Assembly: GCA_027559495.1 (NCBI GenBank)
Contig: JAMXSV010000018.1
Location: 1,116,001 to 1,180,000 of the forward strand
Reading direction: 5' to 3'
From: Aurifilum marmelostoma
Taxonomy: Eukaryota > Ascomycota > Sordariomycetes > Diaporthales > Cryphonectriaceae
Length of the DNA: 64,000 bases
Part shown: positions 1-12,213 of the stretch, in pieces
Position numbering within the stretch: the stretch's first letter is position 1
Layout: each line of letters opens with the position of its first letter
Notes under the pieces: model-generated
What the model was told of the DNA's origin: nothing
Databases searched by the model: none
What the model saw: the letters and a program-made list of their open reading frames with translations, nothing else
Translations under genes and position numbers: made by a program

Positions 1-1952
1 AATGCCGCGAACTGAAGAGCTCTTGAGTGCGGTTTGAGGAGGAGCATGCGGCTGTGCTTGAGAAGGCTGGCAGCAAGGGCGCCATGTTCCAGTATAGAGC
101 CTTTGGGAGTTCCCGTGCTGCCCGAAGTGAAGATGACATAGGATACATTGGCTGCAGTTACTGCTGAACACGCTGGTGTCGAAGTGTATGGAGGCAGGCT
201 ATCCATCAGGGCATCATCAATGATGATAGTTGTCACACCGTCAAGTGAGCTCAGCCTTTCCGACTGCTCCTTGTCCGTGATGATGAGGCGAGTTCCGGTA
301 TTTGCCACAATTGTTTGAATACGGACGACAGGGTGCCCAATGCCTAGAGGCACAACACCGCCGCCAGCTTGTAAGATGGCGACGGCGGCGACGAGTGCCC
401 ATTTGGATTTAGACATGCAGAGCCCCAAAAGAGCTTCTGGTCCAACGCCTCTGTGAAGACTGTGAAGGTAATGTGCCAATCTGGAGCCAGTCTCGACCAA
501 TTCGCGATACGTCAAGTTGCCATCCCAGGAACAGATGGCCGGAGCATCTGGCTGCCGAGCAGCAATGTCCTGTAGAATCTCATGTATACATTGCGTGGTG
601 CGTTCTGGGACAGTCTTGTTCCATGTCGAGATTTGCAAGTGGTCCTCGGGGCTGATCATATTGAGCTGACACACGAGCCGGTTTTCGTCGCTACCATACC
701 TGAAAAGCTGCTGGACGATATGCTCGTACTGCTCCAGGATGCGATGGACTTGAGACGCGCTGATGGTGGTCTGGTCAGACCATATGTCGACGTCAATCTT
801 ATCATCCGTGAGAACTGTACATTCCAAGTTGAACGCATAGCCCTGGATTGCATCATCATTCTTGTTCTCGTTATCGAGAGGAGTCAGCATCGCCTTGTCG
901 GATCCATTTGATCCAGCGATCATCTGTGGCGACGACGGTGATGAAGGCTGCAGGACCTCGTCGTCGCCCCTGACGACAGCCTGCACTGTGAACAGATGAG
1001 CAGGAGTAAACAAGCTCTCATCGAGCTCAGGCACATGTCGTCGAATGTTCTGAAGACCCGTGTGCTCATGCGGAATCATATCCACAGCATCCTGCTGTAC
1101 GCGTGACAAGAATGCCGGAATCGAATCCTGCTGAGGAATCTGCACGCGCACGGGCACGGTTGCTACAGTAGGGCCAACCATGTTCAGAACGCCATCCACT
1201 GGAGCCTGCCGTCCTGACAAGGCCGCCATGATGATCACCTCGTCGGTATCAGTACCTGCGTAAGCCGCGAGCAGGATCGCCCATGCCGCACGAAGGACGT
1301 TGGAGGCCGTCACCGAGCCAGAAAGGGCTTCGCTGTTGCTTCGTCGGGCGATATGAATATGGCGTCTTGCATGCTGTGTCGACTGGGGCAAATAAGACGG
1401 GTCGATGGGCAGCTCGGGGAACTTGATGACGTTGGCACTCCCTAGATGTTTCCGCCAGAACATTCTCGTCGACTTCTCGTCTTTCTGGGCTTGCTGGAGG
1501 TATCGAATGAAGCGTGACATGGGCACCGGCTGCGGAACAGGCTCGTTGCGCACCATTCGAGCCAGCATATCCATCGTCCTCATCATGCTCCAGCCGTCGT
1601 AGATGCTGTGGTGCATGGTCCAGACGATGTGTTTCTGCTGTCTGCCTACTGCTGGCGCATCAATGATGGCTATGCGGCAGAGCTTGCTGCCGTACGTCAT
1701 GTGGTCGTTGTTATCTTGCTGCAGATAGTTCTCGAGAGACGACGAGTACTGCCAGTGGACCGGTTCACGGATGACGACCTGTAGAGCTCCGGTTTTTCCA
1801 GGGACGATGCGTGTCCGCATTATGGCGAGGGATCTCCAGAGTTCCTCCCAGGCGCTCTTAAAGACGTCAACGTCTCCGTCAATGCGGAAGACTCGACGAA
1901 GCACGTATTTGTCTGGTCTCTGTGTAGTGATGGCGATAAGACCTTCTTGTAA
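1..1952 (-). CDS. Out-of-frame continuation of the NRPS: C4 and partial A3 domains
   Basis: This is the downstream part of the same NRPS, in the frame offset by one base after the G6 run at 1953-1958. It stays open to the window edge. It shows a full condensation domain with HHSIYDGWS (about 1590-1614) and the downstream SGRQAPV and PHEHTGLQNIRR motifs. An adenylation domain then starts near 590 (IHEILQDIAARQPDAPA), has the IFTSGSTGTPKG nucleotide-binding motif near 100-140, and is cut at LQFAA. Conservation is continuous across the frame change, so this is one gene and not a second one. Confidence 0.9.
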
Positions 1953-4900
1953 GGGGGGTACATGGGTACACGTCTTCAATCTCTTGAGGCGACACCCCGC
2001 ACTGGTCTGCTAGGGAAGCGATCTGATTTCTCAAAGCGTCTGGAGATTGAAGATCGAGGAGTGCAAAGGGATCAGGATCAGCTTGAGTGTCTGGTTGACT
2101 CGTGATTCCTTTTGTGTGATGGCCTTCCTTGTCTAGAGTAACGGCGAGGTCGGCAAGGCGCGAGTGTTGGAAAATGGTGGCCACTGTAAGGACGACAGGA
2201 GGATGAGCCCTCCGAGCAGCTGCAACGAGTCTCATGGCGCTGATAGAGTCGCCTCCTATCTGGAAAAAGTCATCGTCGTTGCTGATCGCTTCGGGCGCCT
2301 TTTGAAGGACGGAAGCCCAAAGACTTTGCAGTGTGCGTTCTGTTGGAGATGTAGGTGATGTCTTGTTCACCATGGACATTGCAGAGGTCGTGGGCAAAAG
2401 TCTATCCAACTGTGCCTTGCTCAGCGTTCCAAGAGTATGACGAACAGCGGCTCGATCGACTTTTCCAGCAGAGGTCAACGGGATTTTGCCAAGTGGTACG
2501 ATAATACTGGGGACCATATAGGATGGCAGGATGTCCAGCAGAGAGCGGCGAAGCTGGTCCAGTTCCAGCCGAAGGCTTGCCGATACTTCGGACGAACTGA
2601 AACCTCCTTCAGTCTCGATGCTGGCCGCAGTGTGAGCGCTGCCACTTTGTATTGCAGCGAGAAGCCTCGTCTCCTCTGTTTTATCTGCCGTCTTGCCTGA
2701 GGAAGGAAGCATAGCAACACAGACCAACTGCACCAAGTCGGGGCTTGCCAGACGAAGGATGGTGTTCTCAATCTCACTGATCTCCACCCTCTGTCCGTGA
2801 ATCTTGATCTGATTGTCACGGCGGCCAAGGTACGTCAGAGACCCATCTGGATTTTGTCGCACAATGTCTCCGGTTCGGTACATGCGACGGGCTGTCCTGT
2901 GCTCACTGCTACAGTGATCAAGCTGCTTCACAAAAGCGGGATCGGTAACGAAGCTCGTGACTGTCTGCTTGGAATCGTGGAGGTATCCGTTCGCCACGAG
3001 AGGTCCCTCGACTAGTAACTCTCCCGACGCACCCACTGGGCACAAATGATTGGAATCGTCTGGCTGGGCGATCCACACCTTGACGTTTTGAAGGGGGAAG
3101 CCGATAATGGGGGCCTGGTGCTTTGTGCTCAAGGGACGGCTGACGGAGACGATGATGGTGCACTCTGTAGGTCCATAGGCATTGACGACCTTAGCAGATC
3201 CACGATCTAGCCACGTCTCGACATCCGATGGCCTCACGGCCTCGCCCATGAGTACAAGTGTCTGCAGCGCAGGGAGGTCCTCAGGAGTGATTGTGCGGGC
3301 TACAGAAGGGGTCAACGTGGCGGTCGTGACACGGAAATCCTGAATGAACTTGTCCATGTTGTTGAAACGATCATATTCTGAGGGGACGCAGACACAGCCG
3401 CCGCTGTAGAGGCCGCTAAGGACCTCGTGATTGGCTGGGTCAAAGGTGAAAGAGGTGAACTGCAGGATGCGTGCTTCGGGTCCGAAGCCGACGTCGGGGT
3501 TGTTGGTCCAGGCTTTCATGCTGGCACATAGAGAGGCGTGGCTGACGACGACGCCTTTAGGAACACCTGTGCTTCCTGATGTGTGCATCACAAAGGCAAC
3601 GTCCTCTGATGACACAGATACAGTCGTTGACAATGCTGTTCCTGCATGATTGGTTGGCGCTTCACGGAGCACATCCTGAACTGCGATGAGGCGCATTCCT
3701 TCGTTTGCATTCAGTGATCCCAGACGAGCAACCTGCTCTTTATCTCCCACAATGATTGCCGTGCCGCTGCTGCGTGTAGTCGTCTCAATGCGGGACAGAG
3801 GCTCCTGAACTCCCAGAGGCACCACGGCGGCCCCTGACTTGAGAATACCCAGCATCGCCACGATGGCCCACTTGGACTTGTTCATGCAGAAGCCAACGAG
3901 AGATTCATTTGTCACTTTAGCTTCGTTGACCAGGTAGAATGCCAGGTTATCGGAGGACTCGTCTAGCTCTCGTGCGGTCAAGGTGCCATCCCACGCATCG
4001 ACGACCACACTGTCAGGACGACTCAAGAGTCTCTGCTGGACAAGATCATGCACAGTCCCGTACGACTGCTCAGTTATGGCCGCATTGTCGTGCTGATTCC
4101 AGGACTGAATCTGTGCTAGGTCCTTTCTCGAAGGCCTTGCAAATTGCTTGATGCGCTGTGTCGGGTCTTGTGCAAGTGATTGTACAACCTCAATGAAGTG
4201 GTCAAGCAACCCTTGCGCAGCAGTGCGACTCATGAAATCTGGAGCGTATTGCATGGTCACTTGTATCTCACGGTCATCTGTGAGCACGTGCATGGTGATG
4301 TCGTACTCAGTGGGATCATAGGTCGTGATGGCCTCCAGAACCAAAGAGCGATCGCGCGTGGAGGCAGCAGTGCTTCCCGGACTCGGGTTGTTCCGCCTGC
4401 GGTAGGACATCAAGGTGTTGAACAGGACACCATCCACATGTTTCAGGGCATGCTGTATGGCAGCCAATGATGACCTCTGATGCTCAAAGGCGTCCAGAAA
4501 GCGCCGCTGAGCGTCCCGGGCAGCGTCTCCGACGGTAGACTCCCAATCAAGAGGCATGAAGTGGATCGTCTGATTGATCATAGGGCCAACCATCAGATCT
4601 GCATCTTCGATGGGGATGTCTCTGCCATTGAACAGTCCGCCCCAGGCAACTTTGTTGGTGCCGGTGTAAGTGGCGAGAAGAATTGCCCATGCTAGCTCGA
4701 AGATGGTAGCCATGGTAACTCCTTCAGACTTCTGCAATGACCTCAGAGAGGATAGGTCGTCTAGAACGACTGAAACATATGGTATTTCTTTGATTGCCGC
4801 CGCGCTGTTGCCATTCTGAATGTCCGTCTTCTCAGGTGGAGAGGCCGGTAACATGCAGGGACTCACGTCGCCCAGCAAGTTGGTCCAGAATTGCAGATCT

Positions 4901-7900
4901 TGTTCCGCAGGGCGTTGTCGGAGGTAGGACACATAAGAGCCGTAGTCGGTACCTGGTGTTGTGAAGAGCACGGACTCATACCCATCGAGCAGCTCTCGGG
5001 TAAGAATCTCAAAGGATGCCGCGTCGATGAGTGCGTGGGTCGTCTCGATTCGTCCATAGACCTGCCCGCCGACAGCCTCGAGAATAGTCAGGCGGTGTGG
5101 AGGTTGTCCATGAAGCTCCTTGAACGGGGCCATGGTCTCCAAGTACTGTATCGGATCATGGCCATCAGGACATGTCCCAAGCAGGATGTTGGCTTCGGGT
5201 GATTTGAGGACGACCTGGTGAAACTCTTCCTGATCCGGAAGCCAGTCGACAAAGATCGTTCGCATGATGGAGTGACGGGTCTGAAGTTGTCGCCAGGCGC
5301 GCGCCAAAGACTGGACACTGATGGCTTGTTGGTGATTCGCTGGGCGCAAGCAGAAGGTTTGGAAGATGCTGTATGAGTCGGGCGATTTGAGTTGGCTGAG
5401 AAGAATACCTTGTTGGATCGGGGAGCAAGGCAAGACGTCTTCAATATCTGCCAAGCTATTAATTCCATTCTCTGGGTCGGACAATGAATCGATGTCTCGA
5501 GAGGTGAGGTCTGCAATCGGGAAGTCTGACGGAGAGCGAGGTCCGCTCGTCGAGATGGGGGAGATTTGGACATGGCGATTTGCAGGTGTCTTTTCCACTT
5601 CCTCGAGAGATGTGGCGTGTCTTCCCAGGTCAGAAATACTTTGGCACTGGATAACATCCCGTAAAGAGATGTTGATTCCCTGGCCCCGACACAAAGTCAC
5701 GACTCGAATCGCTGCGATGGAGTCGCCACCAAGCGCAACAAAGCGGCGTCCCTGGTATGGGATATCATGTAAAGGTATGTTCAGTGCCTCGCTCCATATT
5801 TGCCGTAGCTTCTGGTCCACAGTACTAGTTGGATAGTGGTCGTTGATCTCCTTCTGGTGCTTATCCTTGACATCATTCGTCATTGTTGAAGACTCTGTGG
5901 TTTCTGGGTGCTGATGCTGCGCTCTAATCTGATCCAAACCTGCCAAACTAGCAGTCTCAAGATCTTGGATGACCTTTCCAGACAGCTTGTTGCCTTCTGC
6001 AGAGAGCTTACACAGAATGTAGTCGAAGTGCCCCAGGATCAACTCCACATGCTCTGTTGGGAGGACATTGGTATCGAACCTCGCCTCAATGGTGACGGAT
6101 CTGTCTTCTTGGTCGATTATGCAGTCCAAAGTGAATGCATAGCTCTGAAGACCATCTCTGTCGCTCCCCAGCCGCTCAAGCCTTTCCGTCAAAAACCTTT
6201 GGCCATCTCCTTCCTCTTGTGGAGGCGAGGCTTGAATGGTAAAGACGTGCCCGGGATCGAAGTCGCCTCCCAGACCCGGAACCATGCGCCGAATGTTCTG
6301 CAGACCGGTATGCTCGAACGGGATCATCTCGGTATTCCTGGCCTGGACCTGTTCCAGGAAATCATGAAGCGAATGGCTTGGGAGAACAGACACTTGGAAG
6401 GGTACGCTGGCCAATGTTGGAGCCAGAATGTTGAGAATTCCCGGTACAGGGGCGTTTCGCCCTGATAGTGTGAGCAACATGACCGTCTCTTGAGCTCCCG
6501 TATAGGAAGCCAGAAGAATTGCCCAGGTCGCTCTCAGTAACGTCGAGGTCGTCACCGTGCTCTTCCGATCGGCATTCAAAGTCACCTGCCGTGTGGCTTT
6601 CTGCGTGGGTGTGGGCTGATAATCGGCATCGGGCAGCACTGGAAAGTGGCTTTTTGTCACTTTATGGAGGTGGCGTGTCCAGAACTGTCGAGCAGCATGC
6701 TCATCCTGTTGAGCCATATACTTGCTGAACCTTGACATGGGCACAGGCGGAGAGTAATGGCTTTGGCCTGACCATAGCTGCGTGAGCAGATTGAGTGTCT
6801 GTATGGTGCTCCAGCCGTCGAACAGGGAGTGGTGAATTGACCAGACAAAGTAATGGTGGTGATCAGTACCCCCAGGTTTGTTGTCACGGACAAGAGCCAC
6901 CCTGCAAAGCGGTCGTCCATAACCGAAAGGCACCTGACTGTCTGCCTCCAAGTATTCAGATAGAGACTTAATATCCTTGGCCTGTACCCAATTCACAGTC
7001 TCGTTAACAAGGACCTGAACTGCAACACCGCGACGTGACATGGCAATGTGGGTTCGAAGGATTGGTGTGAGGGCCACCAGACGTTCCCATGCTGCTTGGA
7101 ACCCTTCCAAGGCCGCATCGCTGGCAAACCGATAGCATCGTTGCACCATGTATGCATCGGCGCGTGCACGTTGAGCGGTGATGGCCACCAAGCCTTCTTG
7201 TAAAGGAGTGCATGGATATACATCCTCGATGTGGTCGATGGACACGCCACACTGTGCTGCAATATTCGACAACTCTCCGTCGTGATGTTGATCTACCCAG
7301 AGCTCGAATGGCCTAGGATCACTATCTGCAACAGCTTCAGGGGTTGCAGTAGCACCATCTGCTCCGTCCAGAACTTTCGCCAAGTCTTCGATACGTGTGT
7401 ATTTGAATATGTCAGCGACGGTGAGTGAGACACCGGCATTTCGAGCTGCCGCAACCATGCGCACGGCAGTGACAGAGTCGCCTCCTGCCTGGAAAAAGTG
7501 CTCCTTGACGCTGATGGAGTCTGCGGGTCTTTTGAATGCGACTGCCCAGAGAGACTGCAATTGACGTTCCGGCTCCGTCCTCGGTTGTTGCTGCGACTCA
7601 TCGACAAGTGTGAGTGCTTTGATTCGAACATCATCCATTGCCTCGAGGAGACCCTGCAAGGCTCGTCGGTCCACTTTCTTAGATGCGTTTACCGGCAGCT
7701 TGGACATGGGAACGAATAGGCTAGGCACCATGTAGACCGGCAACTTGGCAAGAAGAGCATTTTGAAGCTCCTCAAGGCCGGTCTTGAGAGTGGATGAGAT
7801 CTCTGTGGGATTCAGAACCCGAACAATGTTCCGACCAGACGGGATATTTGAAGGTTCGACCTCGAGAGCTGCAACAAGTCTTGCTTCGCTCTGGTCTGAA

Positions 7901-10900
7901 CCGCCTGATTTCACCAGGCTCACAACAACAGCGCCAAAGGTTTCTGCTGGCACTAGTGATACAATCGTACTCTCGATTTCTCCAAGTTCCACACGCTGTC
8001 CCCGTATCTTGATTTGCGTGTCCTGTCGGCCGATGAAGGTGAACGTGCCGTTCAGGGTAGTCTGTCGGACCAGATCTCCTGTGCGGTACATTCGCCGAGG
8101 ACGCTCGACATTTGAAGAAGAGGAGATTCCAAGCTCATCAAGGAACGTAGGGTTCTCCACAAAGACGCACGCCGTTCGATCTGCGTCATTCATATATCCT
8201 CGTGCAAGTGCCGGACTCTCAATGAGTAGCTCGCCTGGACCACCGATGGGGCATAAACGATTGTAGTCATCTGGCTGCACGACCCAACATCGGCCAGTGA
8301 TTGGTAGACCGATATTGGCTGCGTCGGCCGGATCTGTGATGCGGCCACAGCAGGCGAAGACGGAAGCCTCAGATTGTCCGTAGCCATTCATGACTTTGGT
8401 GTACGGCAGCCACTTCTGGACAACAGCTGTGCTCGGCATTTCTCCACTGAGGATTAGACGTCTCAGGACAGGCGCGTCCTTTGGATCAAGAAGTAGGCCG
8501 GCGACGGTGGACGTCAGCGTGGCCTGGTTAACGAGCAGCTTGTGCATTGCCCTGGCCAGGTCAGTTGTCCTCTCATCTTCTGATGGAATGCATACACATC
8601 CGCCCATGACGAGAGTGCCAAAGATGTCGGGAATGCTGTCGGCAAAAGTATATGCTGCAAACTGCAGTGTCCGCACACCTGGTCCAATTTCGAATGCCTT
8701 GCCCTGGGCCAACAGGGAAGTGCTTAGGGCCCTGTGCTCCAATACGACTCCTTTGGGCTTCCCGCTGGACCCAGAAGTGAAGAGAACCCACGCAGGGCTA
8801 TCGGGACTGACGGGTGGACTGGCATGTTCAGCCGCTGAGCTGAGGTTTGTATTGGTGCCAACAATAATCGCTGCAAATTTGGCAGCACGAATTTTCTCCA
8901 AGGTGTTGGGACTAACAAGTACAAATGAAGCATTTGCACTTCTAAGGAGCTCTTCTGCCCGTGGATCATCGACGCCAACCGGTACAATGGCGGCACCACT
9001 CATAAGCACAGCCAACATCGCTGTGACGGCCCATTTCGATTTCTCTATGCAGACTCCCACGGTAGTTGATCCAGGATGAATGTTGTGCTGAATAAGGAGA
9101 TATTGGCTCAGAGAAGTAGCCGACGTGAGAAGCTCCTTAAATGTCCACGTGCCGTCCCAGGCGCAGACGGCAGGAGAGCGGGGCTGCAAAGCCGCCACCT
9201 CCTGGACAAGATCATGGATACAGACTTCGTTGCAAGTCAGGGCGTTGATCTCGTCCAATGCTCTAGGCAGACCTGCAGCCATCTCTGCCTTTTGTGCTTC
9301 CGTCAGAGGAGAGAAACCACAAATTCTCTCCTCAGAAGAAGACCGTAGTACAAACTCAATTGCTTCCTGGAACACTCCAAGGATACTTTCGGCGAGAGGG
9401 CGATCCATCTTAGACTCCCAAAAGTCTAAGTTGAAGTCGAGGTTGTCAGCACCGATGTCGATATTGACTGAAACGTCGTAGTCTGTCGGCGTGGCTCTCT
9501 GGACGAGCTCGAACGCAAGGCCTGCTCGCGCGTATTCACGTGCTGGTACCGCACGAGTAAATGATAGGATGGTGTTGCCCCAGTCCCTCACTGACGACGT
9601 TCCGTGAGGGTCATTTCTCATGGCAGTGGTCGTATTTTGGTGTTCAAGGCTTGCTATAAAATCACGATTGGCCAGTGACAGCATTTCGCTTACCGCGGCA
9701 CTGCCCTCGAATGCCAAGCGGCAGAAGAGCACGTCGAGGAAGGGCCCTACTGCGTCTTGAATGCCTGCAAGAGGTGTCTGCCGACGTGCGGTAACATATG
9801 CAAAGCATACATCCCCCGAGTTGGCGAAGCTGCGGAGGACGAGAGCCCATGCAACTTGACAGACGTTCGCTGGTGTGACTCCATACTGCCCGCAGAAGGA
9901 ACTAAGGGCGCCTGGGGAGAGGACCATCCGTGCTTGAATACTCCTAAGACCGGAGCTGTCCAAACTATGGCGAACAGGAAGATATGAGCCCTGGGCGCTT
10001 TCCATGTAATGGGCCCAGTAGGACGAAGTCGACGCTGTGTCAAGCTGAAGCTCGGTCGTCGTGAAGTCCAAATACGGAAGAGCCTGCTCTGTCTCCAGGG
10101 CGTCGAGATAGGAGAAGCAAAAGTCGCGCATAAGTACCTCGGTGGACTGTCCGTCGAAAAGAGCATGCGATATGTCCAGCTTGACGTAGACTCCTCCTTT
10201 TGGTGCTGGAGTAATTGAAAGGCGGTGCTGTGGCTGATGCATCGTGTACGTAGGAAACTCTGCGTCATCGAGGATAGTTGCAGCGTCTGAACAGATGAGG
10301 ACCCAGGGTTCGATGACTTTCCAAACCACCTGGTCAAATCTACCAAGACGTGTGTCGCTCTCAACAAATGTAGTGCGTAGGATGGGATGTCGAGCTATGA
10401 TATGTGTCCAGTGAACCTTGACGGCTTCAGGATCAATTCTCGATCCAGGCACAAGAGCGTCGATCCGAACGACGAATCGGCACTGGTATGCGTCTGGAGT
10501 CTTCCTCTGGCTGGCTAGGAAGTTGTCCTGCATGGGCGAGCATGGCCCAATGGCCTGCACGGCTGCAAGTGGATCGGTGGTGACGGATTGAAGCCCTGCA
10601 AAAAGGCTGTCAAGGGCGTGATAAGTGGCGGTTAACTGCGGGAAATCGCTGAGTGTTGGTGTGATTGGCGTGCTGTTAAGACTCTCTATGAGATTTATGA
10701 TATTTTGTTTCGTTGCGCCAGCGAGATCCTGGAGTCTAGATGTATCTAGCAGAGAGTTGCCTCCACGAATGGCCAACCTCAACTGGCGATCCCAAACATG
10801 TAAGATGATCTGGACTGAAGTGTTATGGTGACCGATCCCAGCCCGAGATCGTGACGTGTTGTTCCATTGGGCACATGTGAGCCTCTCCGATCCAAAGGGT

Positions 10901-12213
10901 TTGGGATGTGCTTCAATCTGCACAGTGTCCATGCTGAAGACGTCTATGCCAAATGAATCGTCGTCCCTGGCATTCCTGTGAATTCTCCGGAAACTGGGCT
11001 CTGCGGGTGCTGTCGACAACACGGATATATCTTTGACGTTGCGCAATAATGCGACGGATTCGGTCTTCGAATTCGTGGAAACTTTGGTTGAAGGTGCTAT
11101 TTCAAACGATACAGTCTCATCGAAGCAGCCCACTGCATTCTGCATATCTGCGCGCCTTTGTCTCTGGTTGAAGACGTGACGTACACAAGCCGGGCTGTCG
11201 GATAATCTGACTTCCAAAGCTGCAAGTAGCAGAGCGGCATTGATGATATCGACTGCACTGGTGCGAAGTGCCTTGTGGCATTCACCGCCAAGTATAGCCC
11301 GAGTCGTGATTTCATCGAACGAGATTGTCGCGTCGTCTGGCTGCCAGCTCCCTTCCAAAGTAGTGAAGCCACCGAAGTCTGCCATCCTTCTCACTGGGTC
11401 TGCATCGTCTCCAGAAGAATGTAGCAAGAACGACAAGTCATTGTCCTCCGAAATCATGGTAGATGAAGCAATAGCAGATGTCGGTGTGTGCTGTGATCCT
11501 GATGTCTCTTCCAGAGCAGTGCTCAAGTCGCGGGCGATAATGCGCCATGAAGTTTGGTCAACGACGTCGCCGCTGGCTGTCAAGACCAAGACCCCTTCCG
11601 GTTCGCAGAACACGGCGCCAAAGACAAGCCTGTCATCACGCCCAAGGCTGCTGCATACTTCCTTGACAGCTGCTGCACAGGCATCCCTATCTCCATCATG
11701 GACCTGCTTGAAGAGCCATGAAGGGCGATTTTCATTTGAGGCAGGCTTGACGGGGAACCTTGGGCTTCCCGCCATGTTGGGGCGCGGCTGAAGTGCCCTA
11801 TGCCGCTGAACGACAGAGTCCAGCGCATGTTGGATTCTCGACACGGGTACGTGACCATTGACCCTCAAGCACAGCACCTGTGAGGACCTCGTTGCCTCAC
11901 GGTGCTTCCCATTTCCTTGCTCTGATGATGAGGAACTCCCGCTCTCGTCGCCTTCTGCCTCTGAAGTAGGCTGAGACTGGGAAATATGGTGAATCAGCTG
12001 CGACATGCTGATATCTCCCATCATCTCGGGGATTTTGATCTGGATTCCTTCCGCATAACATTTTCCCATGAATTCTATGGCGGACAAGGAGTCTCCTCCT
12101 AGTGCAAGGAAGGACTTATCCGCGTCCAGATCCTCGTCGTCGACATCTAGAATGTCGGCTGCAAGGTTGTGAAGCCACTGCTCCAGAGAGCCGGTTTGCG
12201 ACAGCGAGAGCAT
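1..12213 (-). CDS. Multi-module nonribosomal peptide synthetase (3' end beyond window; frame broken at 1953-1958)
   Basis: The start is the ATG at 12213, and one open frame of over 3,400 residues follows. Domains by residue: T0 (ALGGDS, Ser42); a degenerate epimerization-like domain about 105-540 (HH of the HHxxxD motif replaced by SG, 212-223); C1 from about 555 (SHALFDG 682-688); A1 about 1000-1480 (FTSGSSG near 1145); T1 (Ser1580); C2 from 1663 (HHSLFDG 1794-1800); T2 (Ser2165) with no A domain before it; C3 from 2258 (THALIDA 2392-2398); A2 about 2720-3200 (HTSGSTG near 2877); T3 (Ser3323); then C4-A3, which runs off the left edge in another frame. A leading T domain is typical of NRPSs that receive a fatty or polyketide acyl chain, which the neighbouring PKS, ligase and acyltransferase would supply. 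A1 has Ala where Asp235 is expected; A2 keeps this Asp. Termination domain and total module number are outside the window. Confidence 0.95.
1953..1958. other. Frameshift site: G6 homopolymer inside the NRPS C4 domain
   Basis: On the minus strand the C4 opening motif EDVYPCTPL is read in frame, then the frame changes at a run of six C (six G on plus) and a stop follows at 1879. The equivalent motif of C2 (about 7195-7228) continues into LQEGL; the same residues appear here when read one base offset. One surplus base in the run explains this. No splice sites fit an intron here. Confidence 0.85.

Noticed and set aside
1879..1952. An intron as explanation for the NRPS frame change
   Set aside because: Conserved residues continue on both sides of the run without a gap, so only one base is in excess.
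5088..5657. Long minus-strand frame inside the NRPS
   Set aside because: A shadow frame of the C3 domain region; the NRPS frame carries the conserved motifs.
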